Shown here: positions 33,874 through 43,973 of the stretch, one piece after another
Layout of the letters: the number at the start of each line of letters is the position of its first letter
How positions within the stretch are numbered: position 1 is the stretch's first letter
NCBI GenBank assembly: GCA_964611895.1
Contig: CAZTDN010000008.1
Span: 1-64,000 of the forward strand
Source: JAIEOG01 sp964611895
Lineage (GTDB): Bacteria > Bdellovibrionota > FAC87 > UBA2466
Direction of reading: 5' to 3'
DNA length: 64,000 nt
Notes under the pieces: model-generated
What the model saw: the letters and a program-made list of their open reading frames with translations, nothing else
Databases searched by the model: none
What the model was told of the DNA's origin: nothing
Translations under genes and position numbers: made by a program

Positions 33874-36264
33874 ATGGATACGCCTAGCAAAACCCTCTCT
33901 TTCGGTGAGTCGATCCCGGTTCTTCCGGTCCGGAACACGGTCCTTTTTCCTAATACAGCGTCCCCGCTTGTCGTAGGCCGCACTCGGAGTCTTGAAGCCG
34001 TTCGTCAGGCCCAGCGCTCCGGGGATCTCCTATTGGTGGTATCGCAGCGCGAGGGGGACAAGAACGAGCCTCAACCGGAGGACCTGTATACGGTAGGGGT
34101 GGTCTGCCAGATAAATAAAATAGTCCAAGCCCAACCTGGAAATTTCCAGCTGGTGGCCAATGGATTATTTCGTTTTCATATCCAAGAATTCACCCAGACA
34201 GACGGGTATCTGCGCGCTCGAGGTGAACAATGGCCTGACTTGGCCCCACTCAATCCAGGCCGAGTCGATACCCTTGCCCTTGAAGTCAAAAAACTGGGCC
34301 TGAAAGTCGTTGGGATGATTGGCGCCCCTGGAACCGAAGCACTTAGCAAACTATTGAGTGAAGTGGATTCTTCAGAACGGGTGGCCGATATTTGTTGCTC
34401 GCTTCTCTCCCGATCTGTCGAGCACAAGCAGCTTTGGCTCGAAAATCGAGACCTGGAAAGCCGACTGAGCTCCTTGCTCGATGAGTTCGTCGCCGAAAAA
34501 GAACGCATCAGCCTTCAGAATGAAATCCAGGCCCGTGTCATGGCCCGCGCCACCAAAGATCAGCGCGACCATTACTTGCGAGAGCAGTTGCGCACTATCC
34601 ATGAAGAACTTGGCGATAGTTCGAGCAAGGAAGACCTCCTTCAAAAAATTGAGGCCGCCGGAATGTCCGCCGAGGCCGCAAAAGTAGCCCGGGCCGAAGC
34701 GGATCGGCTGGCACAGGTTCCTCGATCGTCGCCTGAATACAATGTCATCCGAACCTATTTGGATTGGCTGCTGGCGTTGCCTTGGAAACCCCGGGCAACC
34801 CAGGACTTTAGCTTGAATCAGGCGAAGGCGACTTTGAATGCGGACCATTTTGGTTTGGACAAAGTTAAAAGCCGGATTGGCCAGTTTCTTGCGGTGCGTA
34901 AACTTCGCGCCGATCTGCGTGGCCCCATTCTCTGCCTCGTCGGCCCCCCCGGAGTGGGCAAAACCAGTTTGGGGAAATCGATTGCAAAAGCCCTCGGGCG
35001 TGACTTTATCCGCACCAGTTTGGGCGGAGTGCGAGACGAGGCGGAAATTCGCGGTCACCGGCGCACCTATATTGGCGCCCTCCCCGGCCGAATTCTCCAG
35101 AGCCTAAAGCGCTGTGGTTCCAATGATCCCGTCATGCTCCTGGATGAAATCGACAAGGTTGGGAGTGATTTTCGAGGAGATCCTGCATCGGCCCTGCTCG
35201 AAGTCCTAGACCCCGAGCAAAACAGCACATTTATCGATCATTATTTGGATGTTCCCTTTGATCTGTCGCGGGTATTTTTTATCACCACAGCCAATACACT
35301 CGATACCATCCCCAGTGCTCTGCGCGATCGCCTAGAGGTGATTGAAATCCACGGCTATTCCCAACTGGAAAAAATGGAAATCGCGGTCAAGCACCTCATC
35401 CCCAAACTGTTAGAAGACCACGGCATGACCACCGAAAAAGTGGTGATTCCCCGCGCCACGATCGACCGGGTGATCCAGGATTACACGCGGGAATCCGGAG
35501 TGAGAAATCTCTCCCGCCAGCTGGCCCAAGTGCTACGCTACGCAGCCGAAGAGTTGGCGTCAGATACTCCGCCCGTACAAGTCCAGTGTCTTCCGTCCAT
35601 GTTAGAAACGATGCTTGGTCCCAAGAAGTTTCATGCGGACGAGCTGGACGAGGTTGCCCGCCCTGGCGTCGTTACCGGTCTTGCTTGGACACCCGTTGGT
35701 GGAGAGATTTTGCACGTCGAAGTCGGCCAGATGGAAGGCAAGGGAAGCCTGATCCTCACCGGCCAGCTTGGCGATGTGATGAAAGAGTCTGCGCAAATTG
35801 CGTTGAGCCTCTTGCGATCGCATTGGAGTGATCAACCCTGGCGGTGGGAAAAGACCGACTTGCATATCCACTTTCCTGCGGGCGCGATCCCCAAAGATGG
35901 CCCTTCCGCGGGGGCAGCGTTGTATCTAGCGCTCGCTTCACTGATGCAATCGCGCGCGGTGGATTCGCGCATTGCGGTCACCGGCGAAATCACTCTCCGG
36001 GGCCAGGTCTTGCCGGTGGGGGGTATCAAGGAAAAAGTTCTCGCGGCGCATCGTGCTGGAGTCAAAACGATCATACTCCCCCGCCACAATCAGGGAGACT
36101 TAAAGGAGATACCGACCGAAGTCCGCACTCAGATCCGATTTTACTTTGTAAGAGAAGTCCGAGAAGTGTTGGCGATAGCCGGGCTGGCAAAAAGCGAAAT
36201 CCAAGCTTTGCCTTCGCCAGAATATCACCCTGGGGTTCAGACGGAATTTACCCTGACGAATTAA
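33874..36264 (+). CDS. lon: ATP-dependent protease Lon
   Basis: Soluble AAA+ serine protease that degrades misfolded and regulatory proteins. The product (796 residues) has the N-terminal substrate domain starting at PVLPVRNTVLFPN, the AAA+ module with VGPPGVGKTSLGKS (around residue 356) and GGVRDEAEIRGHRRTYIG, and the protease domain with Ser678 in KDGPSAGAAL and Lys719 in GGIKEKVL. Length and order are usual for LonA. The ATG at 33874 is preferred over a TTG at 33862 that lies in the promoter. Its stop shares bases with the stop of the convergent M48 gene (TTAA). Confidence 0.96.
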   Translation: MDTPSKTLSFGESIPVLPVRNTVLFPNTASPLVVGRTRSLEAVRQAQRSGDLLLVVSQREGDKNEPQPEDLYTVGVVCQINKIVQAQPGNFQLVANGLFRFHIQEFTQTDGYLRARGEQWPDLAPLNPGRVDTLALEVKKLGLKVVGMIGAPGTEALSKLLSEVDSSERVADICCSLLSRSVEHKQLWLENRDLESRLSSLLDEFVAEKERISLQNEIQARVMARATKDQRDHYLREQLRTIHEELGDSSSKEDLLQKIEAAGMSAEAAKVARAEADRLAQVPRSSPEYNVIRTYLDWLLALPWKPRATQDFSLNQAKATLNADHFGLDKVKSRIGQFLAVRKLRADLRGPILCLVGPPGVGKTSLGKSIAKALGRDFIRTSLGGVRDEAEIRGHRRTYIGALPGRILQSLKRCGSNDPVMLLDEIDKVGSDFRGDPASALLEVLDPEQNSTFIDHYLDVPFDLSRVFFITTANTLDTIPSALRDRLEVIEIHGYSQLEKMEIAVKHLIPKLLEDHGMTTEKVVIPRATIDRVIQDYTRESGVRNLSRQLAQVLRYAAEELASDTPPVQVQCLPSMLETMLGPKKFHADELDEVARPGVVTGLAWTPVGGEILHVEVGQMEGKGSLILTGQLGDVMKESAQIALSLLRSHWSDQPWRWEKTDLHIHFPAGAIPKDGPSAGAALYLALASLMQSRAVDSRIAVTGEITLRGQVLPVGGIKEKVLAAHRAGVKTIILPRHNQGDLKEIPTEVRTQIRFYFVREVREVLAIAGLAKSEIQALPSPEYHPGVQTEFTLTN

Positions 36265-37385
36265 CTTCGCAATCGAGCAATCCGACGCCAAGGCGCGGGG
36301 TGGGAAAAAAATAGAAACTCTCTAATAGCGCTCGGAATAAAGTAAGACCGGTTCTGAAAAGTCAGCGCTTCCAATGCATCCGCGAGGGGTAACCCCATCT
36401 TGAGCTCTTCAGCGGCAAATCTATCGGCGAGTTTTTCTCGCCAACGCGAATAAGCTTTTTCGATAATCCCAATGGGAACCCCCACCAATGTAACAGTGAC
36501 GAAATAGAGGAACAACCCGAACGGGGTCGCTCCCCAAGTAAACCAGCTCGGCCAAATCCACGACTGGCAAATCCAATGGGCCACCCCAAAACTCAAAAAC
36601 AAAGAGCACGAGGAAAAAAACAGGCCTTTCCAGATGTCCTGATGCACCATATGCCCCAGTTCATGGGCAAATACAGCGAGCACTTGATCCGCCGGGTACT
36701 TGCCGTAGATAGTGTCCCCGAGTGCAATGCGTTTTGTCTTTCCTAGTCCCATAAAAGCGGCATTACCCTTTTCGGTTTTATCGCCCAATCCTAGTAAAAA
36801 GATTTCTTTGACCGACACCCCAAACTGCGCGCTGATGGCCAACAAGCGTGTTCTTAGCTCCCCTTCGGGGAGTGGCTTCATTTTAAAAAACAGAGGCAAC
36901 AAAAGCACCGGTGCCAGCTGAGCCAAAACGACCGAAAAGAGGATAAAAAAAACGCTGAGTGCGACCCACCAATACCCTCCCAGCTGAGCCAAAGCCCACC
37001 AGATGAAAAGCAGCACTATCAGCCCCAAAGCCGCTCCGACGATTGCTGCTTTGGCATAGTCTCCCAGCCAGCTCGCAATCGACTGGCGCGAAACACCAAA
37101 ATAGCGCTCTATTGCGTAGTGAGTGGCCAAAAACGGAAAGCTAACAACGGCCCATAGGACTGCCAAAGTTCCAAAATACCAACAGTAGAGGGAAAAACCC
37201 GCAGCGCCCCGAGCGGCTAGCGCTGCTTCGAGTCCCATGAGCTGGTGCGACTGGATAAGACGCCAGACCAGGACCACTCCAAGCAAAGTTTTGAGCGACC
37301 CGACAAGTCGTAGAGTTTGAACGTAGGGACGGACCTTGCGGTCGTGGTTCGTCCACTCAGCAGGAATCACTACTTTAGAACGCAC
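36261..37385 (-). CDS. M48-family membrane zinc metalloprotease (Ste24-like)
   Basis: A 374-residue integral membrane protease. The zinc motif is HELGH (FAHELGHMVHQD), with the third ligand region EKLADRFAAEE, and the flanking PLFFKMKPLPEGELRTRL and KTEKGNAAFMGLGKTKRIALGDT are diagnostic of CAAX-protease-1/Ste24 type enzymes. About six hydrophobic segments are present. It probably degrades damaged or signalling membrane proteins. The start is a GTG three bases after the aconitase stop. It shares its stop bases with the convergent lon gene. Confidence 0.92.
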   Translation of the reverse strand: MRSKVVIPAEWTNHDRKVRPYVQTLRLVGSLKTLLGVVLVWRLIQSHQLMGLEAALAARGAAGFSLYCWYFGTLAVLWAVVSFPFLATHYAIERYFGVSRQSIASWLGDYAKAAIVGAALGLIVLLFIWWALAQLGGYWWVALSVFFILFSVVLAQLAPVLLLPLFFKMKPLPEGELRTRLLAISAQFGVSVKEIFLLGLGDKTEKGNAAFMGLGKTKRIALGDTIYGKYPADQVLAVFAHELGHMVHQDIWKGLFFSSCSLFLSFGVAHWICQSWIWPSWFTWGATPFGLFLYFVTVTLVGVPIGIIEKAYSRWREKLADRFAAEELKMGLPLADALEALTFQNRSYFIPSAIREFLFFSHPAPWRRIARLRS

Positions 37386-37388
37386 GGC

Positions 37389-39659
37389 TCAGGTTTTGGA
37401 CAAAAGGTTGAGAGCCGAGCCCGCCTTGAACCAGCCAATTTGATCCGCAGTCATCGAATGATTGAGCTTTACCCTGTCTTCTTTGCCATCCGTGTGCGTA
37501 AAGACCGCTTCGACTGGCGTCTTGGGGGCGAGCTTCGATAATCCCAACAGAGAAATTTTATCCCCATCTTTGACTTTTTCGTAATCTGCCGCCGACTGAA
37601 AAGTCAGTGGAATCACGCCTTGTTTTTTCAAATTGGTCTCGTGGATCCGTGCAAAACTTTTGGCAATCACGGCAGCCGCTCCCAAATAACGAGGAGACAT
37701 TGCGGCATGTTCTCGGCTACTGCCTTCGCCGTAGTTTTCATCACCCACGACTACCCAGCGCATGCCCTTGGCTTTGTAATCCCGAGCTACAGCTGGGATA
37801 GAAACACCTTTTTCCCCAGTGATTTGATTGGTGGTTTTTCCGGCTTCTCCAGAAAAGGCGTTGATCGCCCCAGTGAACATATTGTCGCTGATGTTGTTCA
37901 AGTGCCCACGAAACTTCAACCATGGGCCTGCAGGGGAAATATGATCAGTAGTGCATTTTCCCTTGGCTTTGAAGAGAAGTGGCACTTGCACAAAGTCTTT
38001 GCCATCCCAAGCATCAAAAGCTGCGAGAAGCTGCAATCGTTTGCTATCGGGAGAAACACGCACTTGAACCTTGGACCCATCCGTAGGCGGAGCTACATAC
38101 CCACCTTTGGCGACCACAAACCCACGTGGCGGTAGATCCGCGGCTTTCTTGGGGGCTTGGAGTTTGAATTTCTTCCCGTCTTTGCCGGTAAGCTCGTCCC
38201 GGAGAGGATTGAAACTGAGTTTTCCTCCCAGTGCCACGCCAATCACGGTCTCGGGGCTTCCGATAAACGAAAGTGTTTCCGGATTACCATCATTTCGAGC
38301 AGGAAAATTCCGGTTAAAAGAACTTAAGATGGAATTGGTCTGTCCGGATTTAATGTCACTGCGTTTCCACTGCCCAATGCAAGGCCCGCATGCATTAGCC
38401 AGAACACTTGCACCGATTTTTTCAAGTGAAGCGAGCTGACCATCCCTTTGGATAGTCTGAAAAATTTGATCCGATCCCGGAGTTACCAGGAAAGGGACTG
38501 GAATTTTCACTCCGTGAGCCGCTGCTTGTTCAGCAAGATCGGCTGCTCGCGAAATATCTTCGTAGGACGAATTTGTGCAACTGCCGATCAATGCGGCCGA
38601 AAGCGTGTCGGGCCAATTATTCTTGGCAACATCGGCAGCTAGTTGCGACACATTCCGAAAGACATCGGGCGAATGGGGGCCAACTACTTGCGGCTCCAAA
38701 GTGGACAAGTCGATTTCAATCACTTGATCGAAAAACTTCTCTGGGTTTTTTTCGACTTCTTCATCTGCAACCAGGAGATCGCCAAACTTTTTTGCTAGGT
38801 CCGCTATCCCTGAACGGTCGGTCGCTCTGAGATACGATTCCATTGCCGCATCGTAAGGAAATACCGAAGTCGTCGCGCCAAGCTCCGCCCCCATATTGGT
38901 GATCGTGGCTTTGCCAGTGCAACTAATAGAACGCACTCCCGGACCAAAGTACTCGATAATACGATTCGTGCCACCCTTCACAGTCAGGATTCCGCACAGC
39001 TTGCAAATGACGTCTTTCGGTGAAGTCCAACCGCTCATAGTCCCAGTGAGCTTCACCCCTATGAGTTTGGGATACTTTACTTCCCAAGGCAGGCCTGCCA
39101 TGACATCCACCGCATCGGCTCCACCCACGCCGATGGCAAGCATTCCAAGCCCCCCACCATTAGGAGTGTGGGAATCTGTACCGATAATCATCCCGCCTGG
39201 AAAAGCATAATTTTCCAAAACGACTTGGTGAATAATTCCAGCACCTGCCTGCCAAAAACCAATCCCTGCTTTGGCGCAAGCATCGCGCAAGAAATCATAA
39301 ACTTCGCGGTTCTCGTCTAACGCCGTTTTCATGTCAGGTGAGGCACCCGATTGGGCGCGGATCAAGTGATCGCAGTGCACTGTGGTGGGAACCGCGGTTT
39401 GTTTTCGGCCCGCGCTTAAGTACTGAAGCAAGGCCATTTGCGCCGTGGCATCTTGCATTGCAACACGATCAGGATGTAATGCCAGAATGCTCTCGCCAGG
39501 ATTGAGTTCCTGATTTTCGGGACTATCTAAGTGCGAAAAGAGGATTTTTTCTGCAAGTGTAAATTTTCGATTGAGACGTTTCGAAGCCCGACTCAAGCGA
39601 TCGCGCATCTTGGTGTAAACAGTGGAGACCCATTCAGTGGTAGTTTCGATATTTTGCAT
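37389..39659 (-). CDS. acn: Aconitate hydratase (mitochondrial type)
   Basis: TCA-cycle enzyme that isomerises citrate and isocitrate with a [4Fe-4S] cluster. The cluster cysteines are seen in LIGSCTNSS and NACGPCIGQW. FPGGMIIGTDSHTPNGGGLG, a catalytic His/Ser-Arg site and the late GDENYGEGSSREHAAMSPR are all in place. At 756 residues it is of the mitochondrial/AcnM length, unlike AcnA or AcnB. It follows an unknown membrane protein gene by 16 bases and precedes the M48 gene by 3 bases. With sdhCAB next door it forms a respiration cluster. Confidence 0.95.
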   Translation of the reverse strand: MQNIETTTEWVSTVYTKMRDRLSRASKRLNRKFTLAEKILFSHLDSPENQELNPGESILALHPDRVAMQDATAQMALLQYLSAGRKQTAVPTTVHCDHLIRAQSGASPDMKTALDENREVYDFLRDACAKAGIGFWQAGAGIIHQVVLENYAFPGGMIIGTDSHTPNGGGLGMLAIGVGGADAVDVMAGLPWEVKYPKLIGVKLTGTMSGWTSPKDVICKLCGILTVKGGTNRIIEYFGPGVRSISCTGKATITNMGAELGATTSVFPYDAAMESYLRATDRSGIADLAKKFGDLLVADEEVEKNPEKFFDQVIEIDLSTLEPQVVGPHSPDVFRNVSQLAADVAKNNWPDTLSAALIGSCTNSSYEDISRAADLAEQAAAHGVKIPVPFLVTPGSDQIFQTIQRDGQLASLEKIGASVLANACGPCIGQWKRSDIKSGQTNSILSSFNRNFPARNDGNPETLSFIGSPETVIGVALGGKLSFNPLRDELTGKDGKKFKLQAPKKAADLPPRGFVVAKGGYVAPPTDGSKVQVRVSPDSKRLQLLAAFDAWDGKDFVQVPLLFKAKGKCTTDHISPAGPWLKFRGHLNNISDNMFTGAINAFSGEAGKTTNQITGEKGVSIPAVARDYKAKGMRWVVVGDENYGEGSSREHAAMSPRYLGAAAVIAKSFARIHETNLKKQGVIPLTFQSAADYEKVKDGDKISLLGLSKLAPKTPVEAVFTHTDGKEDRVKLNHSMTADQIGWFKAGSALNLLSKT

Positions 39660-39675
39660 CTCAACATTATAGCGC

Positions 39676-41283
39676 TTAATCTGAGGAATTGTCAGCTAGT
39701 GGGGAAAAAACTCCTCGCCACCTTTGGCTCAGTTCCAAAAGCGACTGGAGACAGGAGCGCTGCTGCAGGAACGTCGCCTGTACCAGCGCATGGGAGCGAT
39801 CCCTAAAAGTCGGGTCCCCGAGTTTTTCCCGAACGAGACGAAATAGATTTTGCGTCGCTTGACCCGAAGGGCGTTCGGATAAGACACGGGAGGCAATTTC
39901 CGTAATCAGTTGGTGCGCGGCTGTCCCCGCATCAAACCGGGCGAAACGCGAAACGATAGTACCCGAAGGATCTAGGCGCATGATTTCTTGCAGCGCCTGC
40001 TCCAGTTCCTTTTCCTCACCTTGAATCCGTGTTCGCAAAGTCTGGGCTTTTGCAGGTTTCCAAAACACCGGAAACAGACGTCGAATTCCGATTGCCCCAA
40101 GTACCGCCATAGGCACCGCTCGCCATTGAACAACGCTTTGCGGCACAAAGACTTTAGCGGCCTCGTTAAACCCCCAGATGCCCAGGGCAAGAATCCCCAA
40201 CCGTAAGCCCGCACGCATAGCCTGACGAGAATAGGACTTCCATTCCATTTGTCGGCGAGTGTCAAACGCCACTTGCACCACTTCGGCCAAACGAGCTCGG
40301 TCTGTACTCCCCTTGCGTTTTGAAAGGCCCTGAACGATCCGGTTCGCCCTTGCCCCGTTTCCCGATTCCAAGGCTTGAAGGAAGAGTTCAAACAGCTGGT
40401 CATCGACCTCAGACGCCTCATTGACTAGGAGCGCGTTGAGCGCGGCATCAGAGACGACATCGGCGTAGCGGACATGGGTAGGTGGCCTATCACTCGCAGC
40501 CGACGCGACAACCCGTGCGGAAATTTGAGGGAGGTACTTTTGGAACTCCTCCCAGGACGCAGTCAATTCTTGATACGCTGTGCGGGCCGCAAGTTTTCGG
40601 TACGGGTCTATCCACCTAAAATACTCCCACAACAACCAATAACTGCCCGCATTTAGTCCCCAAAGCCCGCCCAAATAAGCAATGAACTCCCGGGGGGTCA
40701 TTGATTCAATCGCTAGGAGATCGTAAAAGGCCAACGTAAAACCAACACTCGCCGAGAGAACAATCGTCGAGTGGAGACCATACAGCCAGGCCTCCGCTCT
40801 CCCCGCATGGCGGAGTAATTTTTGCTGCGCCTCCAGGGTTTCATCGGTGGCCTGTTCTAATGAAGCAAAGAGCTCTCTTCCCGCGGCATAATGACGTTCG
40901 GATGCCGAAGCCAACTCGAGAACGAAACGATCAAACCCCAATCGCGTTAGACAGACCTGCAATGGGCTGGGCTGCTCCTCTTGAGTCAGCCGGTCAAAAA
41001 GGCCTCCGAGATCCTGACGAAAAGTATCCAAACGCAGAAGGCCGGCACCATAGGCGTAGTGGCCGAACTCATTTAAGATAGTGGGCTGCGAAATTTCCTC
41101 CACCGCGAGTTTCATTTCATGCCATTGCACCGAAGCCTCATCGGGTGGGACTGCGCAAAAATCGCATACGGAATGCACGACCTCCGTAACACGAAGTGCA
41201 GCGGCAGACTCAATAGTTCCCCAAGCCGGCAGACCGCAAAGCACGCCCACCAGGGAAAAAACCAAATTTAGCTTTAAAAACAT
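39676..41283 (-). CDS. Hypothetical membrane protein
   Basis: An unrecognised protein of 535 residues from the ATG at 41283. It starts with a signal-like hydrophobic segment. Two membrane segments lie near residues 170-225 and two more near 355-400, with long helical, charged regions between and after. There are two cysteines in the N-terminal SVCDFCAVP. A TTG three codons earlier is possible. It precedes aconitase in the same direction by 16 bases, so the two are probably cotranscribed. Its upstream side is the divergent sdhC promoter. No function is assigned. Confidence 0.7.
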   Translation of the reverse strand: MFLKLNLVFSLVGVLCGLPAWGTIESAAALRVTEVVHSVCDFCAVPPDEASVQWHEMKLAVEEISQPTILNEFGHYAYGAGLLRLDTFRQDLGGLFDRLTQEEQPSPLQVCLTRLGFDRFVLELASASERHYAAGRELFASLEQATDETLEAQQKLLRHAGRAEAWLYGLHSTIVLSASVGFTLAFYDLLAIESMTPREFIAYLGGLWGLNAGSYWLLWEYFRWIDPYRKLAARTAYQELTASWEEFQKYLPQISARVVASAASDRPPTHVRYADVVSDAALNALLVNEASEVDDQLFELFLQALESGNGARANRIVQGLSKRKGSTDRARLAEVVQVAFDTRRQMEWKSYSRQAMRAGLRLGILALGIWGFNEAAKVFVPQSVVQWRAVPMAVLGAIGIRRLFPVFWKPAKAQTLRTRIQGEEKELEQALQEIMRLDPSGTIVSRFARFDAGTAAHQLITEIASRVLSERPSGQATQNLFRLVREKLGDPTFRDRSHALVQATFLQQRSCLQSLLELSQRWRGVFSPLADNSSD

Positions 41284-41303
41284 CGCACTCAACTACTTTT
41301 CAG

Positions 41304-41332
41304 TTGGATGCAGGTCAAGCTCCGACTATTCT
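41304..41332 (+). promoter_or_regulatory. Promoter of sdhCAB
   Basis: TTGGAT (41304-41309) and TATTCT (41327-41332) have a 17-base spacer. Transcription would start near 41339, about 19 bases before the sdhC ATG. This leaves the AAGGGG ribosome site in the leader and rejects an upstream in-frame TTG at 41304. Confidence 0.55.
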
Positions 41333-41357
41333 TGTGCAAACACCAAGGGGCAGCACC

Positions 41358-42026
41358 ATGGAGAAATTCAAAGCTTGGATCTGTTCTTCTATCGGGAAGA
41401 AGCAAATTGTCGGTTTAACGGGCTTGGGGATCGGACTTTTTACGATTTCCCATATGGCCTCAAACCTGCTCATTCCGTTCAGTGCGCGCGCGTATAACTT
41501 TTACAGCTACAACCTGATCTCCAACCCACTTTTGCCCTTGATTGAATTGATTCTGTTGACGGCTTTCCTCGTCCACATCTTTTTTGCGTCTCAGCTTTGG
41601 CTGAGCAACCGCGCCGCCCGGCCCCAAGCAAATGCCAGCCACGGAAGCGGTGCAAAGCGGGCGACCTTTGCCTCTCGCTCCATGATCCTTTCGGGATTGC
41701 TCCTGCTGACTTTCCTAGTTCTGCACTTAATCACCTTTAAGTATGGGGCGCATTACACGATCGTGTACGACGGCATTGAGATGCGGGATCTCCACACTCT
41801 TGTGATCGAAAAGTTTCAGGACCCTCTTTATACCGCATGGTACCTCTTTAGCTTAGCCGTACTAGGGCTTCACCTGAGCCACGGAGTTTCTTCTCTTTTT
41901 CAATCGCTGGGAATCTTCAGTGCCCGTGAGCCGTGGCTCCGACAAATGAGCTGGGCCGTGGCTATAGTAGTCGCGGGAGGATTTTCTGTGACTCCTTTTT
42001 GGGTCCTTTGCTGTGGGGGTAAATAG
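41358..42026 (+). CDS. sdhC: Succinate dehydrogenase cytochrome b subunit (b558 type)
   Basis: Membrane anchor of complex II with two hemes. The 222-residue protein has five hydrophobic segments. Likely heme His residues lie in ISHMASNL, LVHIFFASQL, LVLHLITF and LGLHLSHGV. This is the single-subunit b558 type (as in Bacteroidetes, Bdellovibrio and Bacillus), so no sdhD is needed. The ATG at 41358 has an AAGGGG ribosome site. SdhA follows after 2 bases. It transfers electrons from succinate to quinone. Confidence 0.92.
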   Translation: MEKFKAWICSSIGKKQIVGLTGLGIGLFTISHMASNLLIPFSARAYNFYSYNLISNPLLPLIELILLTAFLVHIFFASQLWLSNRAARPQANASHGSGAKRATFASRSMILSGLLLLTFLVLHLITFKYGAHYTIVYDGIEMRDLHTLVIEKFQDPLYTAWYLFSLAVLGLHLSHGVSSLFQSLGIFSAREPWLRQMSWAVAIVVAGGFSVTPFWVLCCGGK

Positions 42027-42028
42027 AC

Positions 42029-43963
42029 ATGGCTAATGAAACGCCGTCCGGTAAATTGAATTCCCGCCTTCCTACAGGCGATCTCGCCACGGCTTGGACT
42101 CGTACCAAGTTTGAAAACAAGCTAGTCGCCCCTGCTAATAGAAAGAAAAACACGGTCATCGTCGTAGGCACTGGCTTAGCCGGGGCTTCTGCCGCGGCTA
42201 CACTTGCCGAGCAGGGCTACAAAGTAAAAGTCTTCACTTACCATGACAGCCCCCGCCGCGCGCACTCGATCGCGGCACAGGGTGGGATCAACTCGGCTAA
42301 GAATTATCAAAACGACGGCGATTCCGTTTACCGACTCTTTTACGACACGATCAAAGGCGGAGATTTCCGAGCCCGAGAGGCCAACGTGTACCGACTGGCC
42401 GAAGTTTCTCGGGATATCATCGATCAATGCGCCGCCCAGGGCGTCCCTTTTGCTCGCGAGTACGGTGGAACCTTAGCCAACCGTTCCTTTGGTGGAGCCC
42501 AAGTTTCCCGGACTTTTTATGCTCGAGGACAGACAGGGCAACAGCTTTTATTAGGCGCTTATCAAGCTTTGATGCGCCAATATGGGCTTAAACGCTTACA
42601 GCTTTTCGCCCGTGAGGAGATGGTCGACCTCGTTGTTGTCGATGGAAAAGCGCGGGGAATTGTTTCACGCTGCCTAAAAACCGGGAAAATCACTACTCAC
42701 TCCGCCGAAGCGGTGGTTTTGGCGACGGGTGGCTACGGCAATATTTTCTACTTGTCGACAAACGCCAAAAAGTCCAACGCTACGGCTGCTTGGCGCGCCT
42801 ACAAGCGTGGGGCTTACATGGCTAACCCCTGCTTCACACAGATCCATCCGACCTGCATTCCGGTGTCGGGAGATCATCAGTCGAAGCTTACTCTCATGTC
42901 GGAATCTTTGCGCAACGATGGTCGGGTCTGGGTCCCCAAAGCCAAGGGCGATAAACGCCCACCTGGAGACATCCCCGTCGCCGAACGTGATTACTACTTA
43001 GAGCGCATGTATCCCAGCTTTGGAAACCTGGCCCCTCGAGACATCGCTTCTCGTGCAGCCAAACGCGTTTGCGACGAAGGGCGCGGCGTCGGTCCAAGTG
43101 GCCTGTCTGTCTACTTGGACTTCGCCGATGCTATTGCAGCTCAGGGACGAGAAACCATCGAGACCAAGTACGGCAATTTGTTTGCCATGTACCACAAGAT
43201 TACTGATGAGGATCCTTATAAAGTCCCTATGCGCATTTACCCGGCTGTGCATTACGTTATGGGCGGTCTTTGGGTGGATTACCAACTGATGAGCACCATC
43301 CCGGGGCTTTTTGTGCTGGGGGAAGCCAACTTCTCAGATCATGGTGCAAATCGATTGGGCGCCTCAGCTCTGATGCAAGGGCTGGCTGATGGGTATTTCG
43401 TTGCTCCTTACACAATTGGGAACTACCTCGCTTCCAACAAGCTACCTCCCGTTCAAACCTCGCACGAAGCTTTTGCCGCCGCAGTTAACGAAGTCACAGA
43501 ACGAGTACGTAAACTCACCCAAAACAAGAGCGGCACCTCCGCACTGGAGCTGCACCGAGAATTGGGCAAGATACTGTGGGATTATTGCGGAATGGCTCGT
43601 AACGATGCCGGGTTAAAGCAGGCCATCGTCAAGATCCAAGCCCTGAGAGAAAAATTTTGGAAAGAAGTTTTTGTTCCCGGCGACAGCACGAACATGAATT
43701 CCGAGCTTGAGACAGCTGGCCGCGTAGCAGATTTCATGGAACTCGCGGAACTAATGTGTCGGGATGCACTAGAGCGCCAAGAGTCTTGTGGAGGCCACTT
43801 CCGCGAAGAATACCAAACGGATGAAGGTGAAGCCAAACGAGACGACACGAACTTCTGTTACGTCGCCGCTTGGGAGTATCAGGGCGAAGGGAAACCAGCC
43901 GTCAAGCACAAGGAGCCGTTGAAGTTCGACAACGTGCACCTGGCGGAACGAAACTACAAATAA
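42029..43963 (+). CDS. sdhA: Succinate dehydrogenase flavoprotein subunit
   Basis: Oxidises succinate to fumarate using covalently bound FAD. The N-terminal FAD motif VVGTGLAGASAAATLAEQG is followed by SIAAQGGINSAKNY, which contains the FAD-linking His, and by HPTCIP. The active-site region HYVMGGLWVDY and GLFVLGEANFSDHGANRLGASAL are intact. The protein is 644 residues, a length and sequence style typical of b558-type SDH. The stop codon sits inside the ribosome site of sdhB. It is cytoplasmic, bound to SdhC through SdhB. Confidence 0.95.
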   Translation: MANETPSGKLNSRLPTGDLATAWTRTKFENKLVAPANRKKNTVIVVGTGLAGASAAATLAEQGYKVKVFTYHDSPRRAHSIAAQGGINSAKNYQNDGDSVYRLFYDTIKGGDFRAREANVYRLAEVSRDIIDQCAAQGVPFAREYGGTLANRSFGGAQVSRTFYARGQTGQQLLLGAYQALMRQYGLKRLQLFAREEMVDLVVVDGKARGIVSRCLKTGKITTHSAEAVVLATGGYGNIFYLSTNAKKSNATAAWRAYKRGAYMANPCFTQIHPTCIPVSGDHQSKLTLMSESLRNDGRVWVPKAKGDKRPPGDIPVAERDYYLERMYPSFGNLAPRDIASRAAKRVCDEGRGVGPSGLSVYLDFADAIAAQGRETIETKYGNLFAMYHKITDEDPYKVPMRIYPAVHYVMGGLWVDYQLMSTIPGLFVLGEANFSDHGANRLGASALMQGLADGYFVAPYTIGNYLASNKLPPVQTSHEAFAAAVNEVTERVRKLTQNKSGTSALELHRELGKILWDYCGMARNDAGLKQAIVKIQALREKFWKEVFVPGDSTNMNSELETAGRVADFMELAELMCRDALERQESCGGHFREEYQTDEGEAKRDDTNFCYVAAWEYQGEGKPAVKHKEPLKFDNVHLAERNYK

Positions 43964-43973
43964 GGAGCTGCCC

